From NCBI RefSeq assembly GCF_000010125.1, contig NC_007350.1, forward strand, positions 2,046,001 through 2,110,000: a stretch of 64,000 nucleotides of DNA, read 5' to 3'. Origin of the DNA: Staphylococcus saprophyticus subsp. saprophyticus ATCC 15305 = NCTC 7292. GTDB lineage: Bacteria > Bacillota > Bacilli > Staphylococcales > Staphylococcaceae. Within the stretch, counting starts at the first letter, position 1. Each line of letters begins with the position of its first letter. A model generated the notes under the pieces. That model had not been told where the DNA came from. It ran no database searches and was given only the letters and a program-made list of their open reading frames with translations. The position numbers and the translations under genes are program-made. Shown here in pieces: positions 54,268-63,387 of this stretch.

Positions 54268-55947
54268 TTAATCAGCATTAATGGCTACCATTTGGTGTAA
54301 ATAACCATTCGTTTTATTCAATAGCGCCTGATAACTGCCATCTTCTAAAATAACGCCATCTTGCATAACTATAATTCTATCAAAATGTGGCAATAGTCTT
54401 AAATCATGTGTTGCCACTATCAAGGTTTGCGCAGTTTGATGAATTGCTTCCATCACTTTATCGGTATGATATATATCCAATGCCGTTGTCGGCTCATCTA
54501 ATATCCAAATAGGCGCATGTTTTAAAAACAACCTTGCTATTGCCAATCTTTGAACCTCTCCACCAGATAATGTTTGACCTGAAAGTGTAATCATTCTGTC
54601 CAAATCAATATGCGCTAGCCCCAAGTCATCAAGTACTTCTCTCATTTCAAGATCACGCTTTTCAGCAAATAAATTCTCACGAACTGTTCCATCAAAAAGT
54701 TGTTGTGATTGTAATAAGGCATTTATATGACCATATTTTTCCTTATCCTTAATTTTCACTATATCTTGTTGGTTAAATAATATGCTCCCTTTCTCACTTT
54801 GATACAAACCTAGCATGAGTTGAAGTAATGAGCTTTTCCCTGAACCAGAAGGACCAACGATTGCAACATGTTCACCTTTGTTAATAGTACATTGAATATT
54901 GGATAACACATTACTTGATTGATTCCAATATTTAAAATCTACTGCTTGAATATCGAATAACAAATTAGCTTCATTCAAATCTCTTTGCATTTGTTCGGTA
55001 CCTTGTACCATCGGATGCGCAATCACTTCATTTATATTTTCAATTGCTTCATCTGTATCACCTTTATAGTAGGCCACATTACTCATCGGAATGGCTTGTT
55101 CAAACAACGTTAACATCATGAGCACGATACTCGTTAAATAAACGACGTCTAATTGGTGATTTTGCACTTGGACAACACCCAAATATAAGGTAAAAAACAG
55201 TGCAATCATTGAGACAATATTTAAACTATACTCATATAGAGATAAAAATCGTTGCTCTTTCGCTTGTGCGTCTTCATATTGTTCTAACTGATCTAACAAT
55301 GCTGTTTTATAGTATGTTGTTCTATCAAAACGAACGAGTTCTACGTAACCTTCTTTATAATCGTAAAAGTGATTTAAAAAACCACTTTGTACTTGGTTGA
55401 CTTGTTTTTTTATTTGTCGCGCTTTTTTAGCACTCAACCAAGGTATAACCAATAAAGTTGCAATCATACTCACGCAGATAATAATTGCATGTACATATGA
55501 AAAATAAATCATTGTTAAAACAGTTATCGTTGCTGTAATGCCAATAACTACTGGAGGATAATACACTCTCAGATAAATATTTTGTAGTGCTTCCACCCTG
55601 CCAATCATACGCGCAATCAAATCGCTAGAATTAAATTTACGATATACATCGGGTATGACGGGTAATAATTTCTTGAAAAACTGAACTCTCACATTTCTCA
55701 ACATCGTAAATGTCGCTCTGTGGGATAAAAGTCTTTCGATATAACGTGCAATCGCTCTTAGAAATCCAAACATTTTAACAGATACAATCAGGATCATTAA
55801 AGCGAATAAAGGCGCACCTAATGCACTTTGTGTAATCATGTACCCGCTTAAGAAGAACATACCCAACGCTACCAAACTACCAACGACACCAATTAGTATT
55901 GATAAAATCAAATCTTTGTCTATTTTAAATTGAATATGTGGTTTCAT
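54268..55947 (-). CDS. cydC: CydC-type ABC exporter subunit
   Basis: 559 aa half-transporter: six helices (to about 300) and an ABC domain with Walker A GPSGSGKSS, signature LSGGEVQRLAIAR and Walker B WILDEPTTALD. Family members with CydD export glutathione/cysteine (reductant) needed for cytochrome bd assembly. Overlaps cydD by 4 bp (ATGA). No cydAB gene is adjacent, so the role is by homology only. Confidence 0.78.
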   Translation of the reverse strand: MKPHIQFKIDKDLILSILIGVVGSLVALGMFFLSGYMITQSALGAPLFALMILIVSVKMFGFLRAIARYIERLLSHRATFTMLRNVRVQFFKKLLPVIPDVYRKFNSSDLIARMIGRVEALQNIYLRVYYPPVVIGITATITVLTMIYFSYVHAIIICVSMIATLLVIPWLSAKKARQIKKQVNQVQSGFLNHFYDYKEGYVELVRFDRTTYYKTALLDQLEQYEDAQAKEQRFLSLYEYSLNIVSMIALFFTLYLGVVQVQNHQLDVVYLTSIVLMMLTLFEQAIPMSNVAYYKGDTDEAIENINEVIAHPMVQGTEQMQRDLNEANLLFDIQAVDFKYWNQSSNVLSNIQCTINKGEHVAIVGPSGSGKSSLLQLMLGLYQSEKGSILFNQQDIVKIKDKEKYGHINALLQSQQLFDGTVRENLFAEKRDLEMREVLDDLGLAHIDLDRMITLSGQTLSGGEVQRLAIARLFLKHAPIWILDEPTTALDIYHTDKVMEAIHQTAQTLIVATHDLRLLPHFDRIIVMQDGVILEDGSYQALLNKTNGYLHQMVAINAD

Positions 55948-57575
55948 GTTGCATCACCACCTTGAGATGAATTTTTCATTGTCGTTTGCTCGACAGATGC
56001 TGCATAACCATTTTCTATTAATATGCGTTTATCTGCTTTGTTAATTGTATGTGATCTATGGGCAATCGTAATAATGGTCGCACTTTCAAATTCATGTGCA
56101 ATCACATCTTGAATGGTTTGTTCTGTTTTCACATCTAAGCCGGTAGCGGGCTCATCAAAGATGATGAGCTCTGGTTGTGTCATTAACACTCTTGAGAGTT
56201 CTATACGTCTCATTTGCCCTCCTGAGAGCATTTCTCCACCTTCACCTATCCATGTATCTAAACCATCCGCTAAGCTCAGTACTTTTTCTTTCAGTCCTAC
56301 ATCATCTAATACCTTTAATATTCTAGCATCATCAACGTCTTGGAACATCGTAATGTTATCACGTATAGAAGCATTAAAAATATAAGGTGATTGGCTCAAA
56401 AAGCCAATACTTAAAGATGGATCCTTAAACGTTACTGAACCGGATTGGGGTTTGTAATTTTGTGTTATCAATTGTGCTAACGTTGATTTACCCGCACCAC
56501 TTTTACCAACTAGTGCAATTTTCTCGCCTTGATAAATACTTAGATTAATATTTTTCAAAGCATAGGTGTCAGCTGCATCATATTTGAAATCAACCTGCGA
56601 TAATTGAACAATGGGTGTTTGATACGTATCAATCTGTTTTTGAATCTTATGTTCTGTTGTTCCTTTATCTAAGACATCAAATACGACATCACTTGAACCT
56701 TCACTTTGTTTACCGGTATGAAACGATTGTCCAAGATCTTTAATTGAATTATAAAATTCTGGCGCTAAGATAATTGCAATTGCTGCTGTTTTAAAATCAA
56801 TGTTATGAAATAAAATCAATCCTAAACCTGCTTCCAATGCAACCAAGCCAATACCTAACATACTAATAAATTCAAGCATGAGGCCTGATAAAAATGCACT
56901 CTTTAAGATGCGCATTGTCAAATCTCTAAATGTTGTACTTTCTTCATATAATGCCGCTTCAGTCTTATCTGTTCTATTAAAAAGCTTTAATGTAATAAGA
57001 CCTTTAATTTTATTTAGAAACTGCTGACTAAATTGATTTAAATATGTCATTTTATCTTTAGATTCATCACGTGTTTTCAAGCCAAATATAATATAGAAAA
57101 TAGGAATAAATGGTGCTGTAACAATCATAATTAATGCAGTATTTAAATGTATAAAACACATTGCCACAATAATCATCAGTGGAATCATCATCGATTTAAA
57201 TACCTGTGGAAAATAACTGTTAAAGAAAGGAACAATGCCATCTATACTTTCTGTCAACGTGTTTATTTGCGCACCAATTGGTTCTTTTGAGCGTTGTAAT
57301 ATGAGCTGACGTCGCAAATCTCGTTTGACTTTTGAAGCCATACGATTACCTATCATTTGGTTCACTGTATTAAGTGTCGCACGTGCAATTAAAATCACCA
57401 ATGTTATAAATAATAAAGCCAATACATCTTGATTGGTTTTTAATAACATGATATTTAAAATTTCAGCAATAGAAATATTTTGAACTACTACGGTTATGGC
57501 TAATAATGTACTAATAATAAACATCCATATAGGATATACTTTAAATTTTAAAGCTAAATTTGTTAATCTTTTCAC
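55944..57575 (-). CDS. cydD: CydD-type ABC exporter subunit
   Basis: 543 aa half-transporter, partner of the CydC-type protein. Six helices, then Walker A GKSGAGKST, signature LSGGQMRRIELSR, Walker B IIFDEPATGLD. The start is GTG with AGGTGATA upstream. It begins divergently from uppP, 279 bp apart, with a TATAAT -10 candidate near 57590. Heterodimer with the gene at 54268. Confidence 0.78.
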   Translation of the reverse strand: MKRLTNLALKFKVYPIWMFIISTLLAITVVVQNISIAEILNIMLLKTNQDVLALLFITLVILIARATLNTVNQMIGNRMASKVKRDLRRQLILQRSKEPIGAQINTLTESIDGIVPFFNSYFPQVFKSMMIPLMIIVAMCFIHLNTALIMIVTAPFIPIFYIIFGLKTRDESKDKMTYLNQFSQQFLNKIKGLITLKLFNRTDKTEAALYEESTTFRDLTMRILKSAFLSGLMLEFISMLGIGLVALEAGLGLILFHNIDFKTAAIAIILAPEFYNSIKDLGQSFHTGKQSEGSSDVVFDVLDKGTTEHKIQKQIDTYQTPIVQLSQVDFKYDAADTYALKNINLSIYQGEKIALVGKSGAGKSTLAQLITQNYKPQSGSVTFKDPSLSIGFLSQSPYIFNASIRDNITMFQDVDDARILKVLDDVGLKEKVLSLADGLDTWIGEGGEMLSGGQMRRIELSRVLMTQPELIIFDEPATGLDVKTEQTIQDVIAHEFESATIITIAHRSHTINKADKRILIENGYAASVEQTTMKNSSQGGDAT

Positions 57576-57854
57576 AAAATATCACCTGCCACATATTATA
57601 AACACATTATATGAAATTTAAATGATTTCGCTCATTATCAAGTAACATTTTTTATGTTAATTTCATATTTCTGACATAAATTTAAAATTGATTTTTTATT
57701 CCTCTGACAAAGCTACTAAAATATATATATTTTATATTATCTCATTCTTTGGTCTCATATTACGGTTTTAAGTAGCGTATTATATTTTTATTGTGCTATT
57801 ATTGTTAGATGAAAATGCATAAAATTTAATAAGTACTATGAAAGTAGGTAAATT

Positions 57855-58730
57855 ATGTTAATACTTGAATTAATTAAAGGTATTATTCTAGGTATCGTTG
57901 AAGGATTAACGGAATTTGCACCCGTTTCTTCTACTGGCCATATGATACTTGTCGATGACATGTGGCTAAAATCTAGTGAATTTTTAGGTTCACAATCCGC
58001 TTTTACATTTAAAATTGTAATCCAACTCGGTTCTGTGTTCGCAGGTGCTTGGGTATTCCGTGAACGTTATTTCGAAATGTTACATATTGGCAAATACAGA
58101 CATGAACCCATTGACGGTATTGGCCAAAAACCAAAACGTTTAAACTTATTGCATATTATCGTTGGTATGATACCTGCTGGTGTCTTAGGATTACTCTTCG
58201 ATGATGTCATCCAAGAATATCTTTTCAGTGTGCCTACTGTAATGATAGGACTATTTATCGGTGCTATATATATGATTATTGCTGATATTTACAGCAAAAA
58301 AGTTACCAATCCACGAAACGTGGACCAAATCAATTATTTCCAAGCATTTGTCATTGGTTTATCGCAAGCCATAGCTATGTGGCCAGGTTTTAGTAGATCA
58401 GGATCTACGATTTCCACTGGTGTCTTAATGAAAATGAATCATAAATCAGCATCTGACTTTACATTTATCATGGCAGTGCCAGTAATGCTTGCTGCAAGTG
58501 GTTTATCTTTAGTTAAAAATATGGAATATATCCACATGAGTGATATTGGCTTTTATGTTTTAGGTTTCTTAGCCGCATTTATTGTTGGTCTAATTGCCAT
58601 TAAAACTTTCTTATACTTAATTAGTAAAATCAAACTGATTCCATTCGCTATTTATAGAATTGTCTTAGTAATCATTATCGCTATTCTTTATTTTGGCTTT
58701 GGTATTGGTCAAGGTATCACTGGTGAATAA
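57855..58730 (+). CDS. uppP: Undecaprenyl-diphosphatase UppP (BacA)
   Basis: Membrane phosphatase that recycles undecaprenyl pyrophosphate for wall synthesis; confers bacitracin tolerance. 291 aa; the BacA motifs are E-x-x-x-E at E16-E20 within GIVEGLTEFAPVSSTGH and PGFSRSGST. AGTAGGT precedes the ATG. Single-gene transcript with its own terminator. Confidence 0.95.
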   Translation: MLILELIKGIILGIVEGLTEFAPVSSTGHMILVDDMWLKSSEFLGSQSAFTFKIVIQLGSVFAGAWVFRERYFEMLHIGKYRHEPIDGIGQKPKRLNLLHIIVGMIPAGVLGLLFDDVIQEYLFSVPTVMIGLFIGAIYMIIADIYSKKVTNPRNVDQINYFQAFVIGLSQAIAMWPGFSRSGSTISTGVLMKMNHKSASDFTFIMAVPVMLAASGLSLVKNMEYIHMSDIGFYVLGFLAAFIVGLIAIKTFLYLISKIKLIPFAIYRIVLVIIIAILYFGFGIGQGITGE

Positions 58731-58773
58731 TTTAATAAAAACAGGTAACTCCCCCATCAACGGGGTTTATCAC

Positions 58774-58814
58774 AAACTGTCGACAAAGTCTCCGATTTTG
58801 TTGGCAGTTTTTTT
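58774..58814 (+). terminator. Terminator of uppP
   Basis: AACTG.CGACAAA and TTTTGTTGGCAGTT form an imperfect stem with a seven-T tail; a small CCCC/GGGG hairpin precedes it (about 58751-58765). The rest of 58731-59001 has no gene. Confidence 0.78.
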
Positions 58815-59001
58815 GTGCATGGTTTTCGCAGACAGTATCTTAGCGTGTAGGTTTCGGCTAGTGTTGCTTTCCCAGGTATCGATCTAAATCACTGCCAATA
58901 ATATATAGAAAATAATATAATATATAAATTGGGCAGTCGTAGTGTTTGTTATGTTGAATAAAACAACAGATAATAAATCCTATGCATACGCTATATTTAC
59001 C

Positions 59002-59027
59002 GTTTATTTTCATGTAATATAGGGTAT
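59002..59027 (+). promoter_or_regulatory. Sigma-B-type promoter
   Basis: -35 GTTTAT (59002-59007), 14-bp spacer, -10 GGGTAT (59022-59027). This fits the sigma-B consensus GTTTaa-N12-14-GGGwAw. Transcription would begin near 59034, 30 nt before the first ATG of the following four-gene operon. Confidence 0.75.
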
Positions 59028-59063
59028 GGTGAAGATAGTATAAATTAAATGGAGGCAACGAGT

Positions 59064-59315
59064 ATGGACAAAAAGCAATTAATTAAAACAATTATCACAG
59101 TAGCGCCTGTGTTTCTAGTACCGCTAATCGTCGAACGTAAACGCATCAAAGATCATCCAGATGTTAAAAAAGCTAGCGATGCGACAGTTAGCGCTTCTAA
59201 AACAGTTGCAGATAAATCTGTACATTTGAAAGATAATGTAGTTGAAAAATCTTCTAATGCGAAAGCATATGTTGTAGATAAAAAAACACAACATGGATCA
59301 AAAGCGCGAACTTAA
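59064..59315 (+). CDS. Small membrane-anchored helical protein (YtxH-like)
   Basis: 83 aa: an N-terminal hydrophobic segment (about 7-25, IITVAPVFLVPLIV) followed by an amphipathic tail rich in Lys, Ala, Asp, Val and Ser with short repeats (VADKSVHLKDNVVEKS). The pattern resembles YtxH-type stress proteins. ATG 59064 has GGAGG at 8 nt. First gene of the sigma-B-type operon; overlaps the next by 23 nt. Confidence 0.72.
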   Translation: MDKKQLIKTIITVAPVFLVPLIVERKRIKDHPDVKKASDATVSASKTVADKSVHLKDNVVEKSSNAKAYVVDKKTQHGSKART

Positions 59316-59766
59316 ACGCATTGCAAAAGAAAATGATCCAGCTTATATCGAGAAAAAAGGCGAAAAATTAGAAAAAGAAAATCGCAAAGAAGCAGATAAA
59401 ATGAACAAAATTCTGCAAAAAAATATCGATAAACGTCGCAAAGAAGAAGAGAAAGCACGTCAAGAAAATGAAAAACAACGTATCAAAGATATGAAAAAAT
59501 CTAACAAGCACATGGAAAAAGTTGGATTAACACCAGGTAAACTTGATGACGAAACTGAGAAAAAAGGCGAAAAATTAGAAAAAGATAATCGTAAAGATGT
59601 AAATAAATTAAGCAAATTGTTACAAAAAAACATCGACAAACGTCATAAAGAAGAAGAGAAAGTGCAAGAAAAAAATAAAAAAGCACGTTTATCTGAATTC
59701 AAAAAATATAAAGACTATGTGGCAAAAAGCGTTGTAAAACAAAACAACGAAGATAAAGGCAAATAA
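59293..59766 (+). CDS. Highly charged coiled-coil protein with a 69-residue internal duplication
   Basis: 157 aa, more than half Lys, Glu, Asp and Arg, no membrane segment. Residues 20-75 (EKKGEKLEKENRK...) and 89-144 (EKKGEKLEKDNRK...) are clearly homologous and start exactly 207 nt apart, with 29 identical bases at the start of each unit. Helical, probably coiled-coil. I do not recognise a family. It overlaps the upstream gene by 23 nt and lies 4 nt before the YaiI-like gene, in the sigma-B-type operon. Confidence 0.75.
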   Translation: MDQKRELKRIAKENDPAYIEKKGEKLEKENRKEADKMNKILQKNIDKRRKEEEKARQENEKQRIKDMKKSNKHMEKVGLTPGKLDDETEKKGEKLEKDNRKDVNKLSKLLQKNIDKRHKEEEKVQEKNKKARLSEFKKYKDYVAKSVVKQNNEDKGK

Positions 59767-59770
59767 GCAA

Positions 59771-60235
59771 ATGACACAAGTCATTATAGATGGAGATGCT
59801 TGTCCTGTAACCAATTCAATTATTGAATTGACGAAAGGGACAGGCATTTTTGTTACCGTCGTCCGTAGCTTTAGCCACTTCTCTACCGTCATTCAACCTG
59901 AACATGTCAATATTATTTATGTTGATGATGGGCCTGATGCTGTCGATTATAGAATAGTAAAACTGGTTCACTCTGATGATCTTGTTGTAACACAAGATTA
60001 TGGACTCGCTAGTTTATTATTAAACAAAGCTAAAATTGTCATGCATCACAAAGGATTTATATATAATCAAGAAAATATCAATACGCTACTCGAACAACGA
60101 CATGCAAGTGCACAGTTTAGAAAAAGTGGTGGTCGAACAAAAGGGCCGGCTGCTTTTACAGAAGAAGATGTATCAAAATTCGAGTCTATATTTTCAAATT
60201 TAATTCATAAATATTTTTTAGAAACGGAGGATTAA
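59771..60235 (+). CDS. UPF0178 (YaiI/YqxD) family protein
   Basis: 154 aa with the family N terminus IIDGDACPV, the VDDGPDAVDYRIV block, TQDYGLA and the C-terminal S-G-G-R-T-K-G-P-A. PIN-like nuclease fold suggested by the acidic residues (D8, D10, D53, D54), but activity is unknown. Two bases before the LOG-family gene; third gene of the operon. Confidence 0.88.
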   Translation: MTQVIIDGDACPVTNSIIELTKGTGIFVTVVRSFSHFSTVIQPEHVNIIYVDDGPDAVDYRIVKLVHSDDLVVTQDYGLASLLLNKAKIVMHHKGFIYNQENINTLLEQRHASAQFRKSGGRTKGPAAFTEEDVSKFESIFSNLIHKYFLETED

Positions 60236-60237
60236 TC

Positions 60238-60804
60238 ATGAAAAAAATTGCTATCTATTGTGGTGCCAGTAAAGGCAATGATGTTACATATATGAACGAA
60301 GCTTATCAATTAGGTAAGTACATGGCAGAACAAGGCTATGAACTCATTTTCGGTGCAGGTTCTGTAGGGATTATGGGCGCAATTCAAGATGGTGTATTGG
60401 ATCATGGCGGCACTGCAATTGGTGTCATGCCTAAAATGTTAGATGAAAAAGAAATTACGAGTACTAAATTAACGGAGCTTATTTTAGTGGATTCCATGCA
60501 TGAGAGAAAAAATAAAATGGCAGAGCTTGCCGATGCATTCGTGATGGCACCTGGTGGCGCTGGCTCACTAGAGGAATTTTTCGAAATGTATAGTTGGGCG
60601 CAAATTGGTATACACCAGAAACCGATAGCCATTTTTAACATCAATGCCTTTTTTGAACCTTTACAAACATTAATAAATCATATGATTAAAGAAGGCTTTA
60701 TCGATCCAAAATATAAAGCACTTGCACCTTTATGCGCTACGCCAGAATCACTTTTTGAAACATTAAACAATTACCGACCTCTTGGCATTAGAACTTATGA
60801 CTAA
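60238..60804 (+). CDS. LOG-family nucleotide 5'-monophosphate phosphoribohydrolase
   Basis: 188 aa of the TIGR00730 lysine-decarboxylase-like family, which releases bases from (cytokinin) nucleotide monophosphates. The GAGSVGIMGAIQDG loop, catalytic R in MHERKNKM, and the PGGAGSLEE motif (usually PGGxGTxxE; here T is S) are present. GGAGG precedes the ATG. Last gene of the sigma-B-type operon. Confidence 0.88.
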   Translation: MKKIAIYCGASKGNDVTYMNEAYQLGKYMAEQGYELIFGAGSVGIMGAIQDGVLDHGGTAIGVMPKMLDEKEITSTKLTELILVDSMHERKNKMAELADAFVMAPGGAGSLEEFFEMYSWAQIGIHQKPIAIFNINAFFEPLQTLINHMIKEGFIDPKYKALAPLCATPESLFETLNNYRPLGIRTYD

Positions 60805-60885
60805 ATCATGTTAATAAAATTAAGCAGCTATTATACACAAGCACTAGCTTATATAATCCGCGTAAAAAGGATGACTAATCGTAGG

Positions 60886-60926
60886 AAAGCGTCTGAGACA
60901 TTTATTTTTGTCCCAGACGCTTTTTA
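60886..60926 (+). terminator. Terminator of the sigma-B-type operon
   Basis: Arms AAAGCGTCTGAGACA and TGTCCCAGACGCTTT with one mismatch; GAGTCTGRGACA family. Convergent with the lysE gene. Confidence 0.85.
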
Positions 60927-61036
60927 ATAATGAAGCATTATTTCGCCTTATCCCTCAATTTGACAATATCTATTTATATCCCAAACATTTAATATAATCT
61001 AACTTGAAATCTATCATTGAATAGTTAGCCTTTGAC

Positions 61037-61654
61037 TTATAACAAAATTGCTAAGAGTTGTTTTAAAATCATTATAGCTACGATTAAAATAATGACTGAT
61101 GACAATTTGTTCAATAGCATGATATATTTCCCTGTTTTATCTATGTTTCCAATCATTTTTCCAACTACTGCCAAGAAAATAAACCATAGCCAAGAAACAA
61201 TAACAGTAGCTATAGTAAAGACCATTTTTTCAGTACCTTCATAAACTGCACCACTTGTCCCTATTACGCCTATGGTATCCATGATTGCATGGGGATTAAG
61301 TAATGATACAGACAGTGCAAAACCAATTTGCTTTTTAGCGGACATCGGTCGATATGATTGTAGTGTAACTGGACGTGTACGCCATAATGACCATGCCATA
61401 TATAATAAAAATACCAGTCCAATACAATAAATTGTAATTTGTAGCACAGGCATCGATAACAATATCACAGAAATACCTATGACGGCTAACACGATTAAAA
61501 ATGTATCACATAACCCTGCTGTTATAATAACTGGTAATGATTTGGTAATACTTTTATGGTTTGCACCTTGATTAAATACAAATACGTTTTGCGCCCCTAA
61601 AGGCAATATGAGCCCTAGCGCTAATAGTAATCCGTGAACGGCTGATTGCAACAT
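61037..61654 (-). CDS. LysE/ArgO-family amino-acid exporter
   Basis: 205 aa, six helices, with the LysE hallmark PLGAQNVFVFNQG near residue 18 and the N-P-H-A-I-M-D helix. Exports basic or other amino acids; closest in pattern to ArgO/YggA-type members. AAAGGAG lies 11 nt before the ATG. Divergent from a MocR-type regulator that probably controls it. Confidence 0.88.
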   Translation of the reverse strand: MLQSAVHGLLLALGLILPLGAQNVFVFNQGANHKSITKSLPVIITAGLCDTFLIVLAVIGISVILLSMPVLQITIYCIGLVFLLYMAWSLWRTRPVTLQSYRPMSAKKQIGFALSVSLLNPHAIMDTIGVIGTSGAVYEGTEKMVFTIATVIVSWLWFIFLAVVGKMIGNIDKTGKYIMLLNKLSSVIILIVAIMILKQLLAILL

Positions 61655-61721
61655 ACAAAACTACGCTCCTTTAATTATTACGACTATTTTAACTATGCTA
61701 TATTATATACACAGAAATTGG

Positions 61722-61755
61722 ACCCACCAGATGCAAATTAAAATACCAACCAGAT
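61722..61755. promoter_or_regulatory. Direct repeats in the lysE/MocR divergent promoter
   Basis: ACCCACCAGAT (61722-61732) and ACCAACCAGAT (61745-61755), 10 of 11 identical, 23 bp apart. MocR regulators typically bind such direct repeats. The second copy touches the MocR gene's Shine-Dalgarno region. Confidence 0.55.
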
Positions 61756-61772
61756 AATATAGGAGCTATTTT

Positions 61773-63227
61773 ATGTTCAAACCAAAATACAAGCAAATTA
61801 TAGATGATATCATTTCACAAATAGATTCTGGAGATTTAGAACAAGGCATGCAATTACCTTCTCAACGAGATATGGCCTCGTTATATCAAGTGAACCGTTC
61901 CACCGTTATACAAGCACTCGATATTCTAAAAAGTCAGGGAATCATAGAAGGTAGAGAAAAACAACGCTTATATGTATCTGGAAATACTTGGCATACTTAT
62001 ATTAAAAACAATATTAATTGGCAAAACTATATTAGCCATAGTACGACTAAAAATAACCAATACTTTGTTCAACAAATTAACAAACTAGAATTTCACACTA
62101 ACATGATACGATTGGGTACTGGTGAACTTGCTCCCGATCTTATACCTAATGAACAGTTCAAAGAAATTTTGAGCAAGTGTCATACTCCTGTGTTAAATAC
62201 TAATTATGAACCACCCCAAGGCAACCTTAAGCTTAGAGAAGCAGTGGCACAATATATGCAAAAATCAGGTGTCTCATGTACTGTTGACCACATTTGTATT
62301 ACATCAGGTGCATTACAAGGGTTAAAACTCATTGCAGATGGCTTACTCATTCCACAATCCAAGATTATTGTTGAATCACCTTCATACATTAATTCAATAC
62401 GCACGTGGCATAATATGAGGGCCGATATTCAGCAAATAAGCATTTCTGATATTAAAAGTAATATTAATAATATTTTTAAAGCACAATCACAATATACAAA
62501 CAGTATCTTTTATTGTATACCGACTTTACACAATCCAACACAACATAGTTATTCAACAGAAGAAAAACAAAAAATCATCATGCAATGTGAACAACATGGT
62601 ATACCGATTGTAGAAGACAATGTGTATGGTGACTTATATTTCAATCATGAGCGACCTAAACCTTTAAAATCGTTTGATACAAACGACAATATTTTATATT
62701 TGAATAGCTTATCTAAAACTGTAAGTCCTGGTTTACGTGTCGGGTGGATTGTTGCCAAGCCTTCCGTCGCAGCACATTTAGCTGATTTAAAAATGCAAAA
62801 TGACTATGGCGCAAGTTCTATATCACAATATATCGCAACACAATGGTTAACACATCCTCAATATCATGACCAACACCTCAAAATGTTAAAGAACCAACTT
62901 TTAATTAAGAGAAATTTATTTTTAGAATCTCTGAAGAAATATTTTAGTGATTTCGGTTCATGGTCAACGCCCGAAGGATCATTTTATATTTGGTTCCAAT
63001 TTAAGTTCTCCATCGATATGAAAAGACTTTTCGATGAAGCGATTGCAGAAAACATACTGATTAACCCTGGTGAAGTATATGATAAAGATGCGCGTGATTG
63101 TATCCGTTTCTCATATGCTTATGTCGATGCCGAAGATATCGATGAAACTTTAAAACATTTAAGCAAAATTATCCAAACACGTTTTACGCCACCGTCTTCC
63201 CACATTGGCAAAGGTAATCACGGTTGA
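61773..63227 (+). CDS. MocR-type GntR/aminotransferase regulator
   Basis: 484 aa. GntR winged helix at 1-75 (QLPSQRDMASLYQVNRST), linker, then a class I aminotransferase-like domain with PLP lysine in NSLSKTVSPGLRVGW and D-N-V-Y-G-D-L. Such PdxR/GabR/NorG-like regulators use PLP and an amine or amino acid as effector and often control a divergent gene, here the LysE exporter. AGGAGC precedes the ATG. Confidence 0.88.
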   Translation: MFKPKYKQIIDDIISQIDSGDLEQGMQLPSQRDMASLYQVNRSTVIQALDILKSQGIIEGREKQRLYVSGNTWHTYIKNNINWQNYISHSTTKNNQYFVQQINKLEFHTNMIRLGTGELAPDLIPNEQFKEILSKCHTPVLNTNYEPPQGNLKLREAVAQYMQKSGVSCTVDHICITSGALQGLKLIADGLLIPQSKIIVESPSYINSIRTWHNMRADIQQISISDIKSNINNIFKAQSQYTNSIFYCIPTLHNPTQHSYSTEEKQKIIMQCEQHGIPIVEDNVYGDLYFNHERPKPLKSFDTNDNILYLNSLSKTVSPGLRVGWIVAKPSVAAHLADLKMQNDYGASSISQYIATQWLTHPQYHDQHLKMLKNQLLIKRNLFLESLKKYFSDFGSWSTPEGSFYIWFQFKFSIDMKRLFDEAIAENILINPGEVYDKDARDCIRFSYAYVDAEDIDETLKHLSKIIQTRFTPPSSHIGKGNHG

Positions 63228-63294
63228 TAAGTATAAAAAGTGCTTCTGAACTGTGGTACATGCATAAATCTTTCTAACTTTAAAAAATTGATAA

Positions 63295-63326
63295 AGGCTG
63301 AGACAATTAAATTTGCCTCAGCCTCT
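63295..63326 (+). terminator. Terminator of the MocR gene
   Basis: Arms AGGCTGAG and CTCAGCCT with inner AATT pairing; GAGACA-type family member with a weak T-tail. Confidence 0.75.
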
Positions 63327-63387
63327 ATTTAACTTAATCTATATACATTTGTAGAGATGATCATATACATTATCAAAACAACACTTC

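Noticed and set aside
58693-59058. Short frames on both strands between uppP and the sigma-B operon
   Set aside because: They cross the uppP end, its terminator or the sigma-B promoter and have no ribosome sites.
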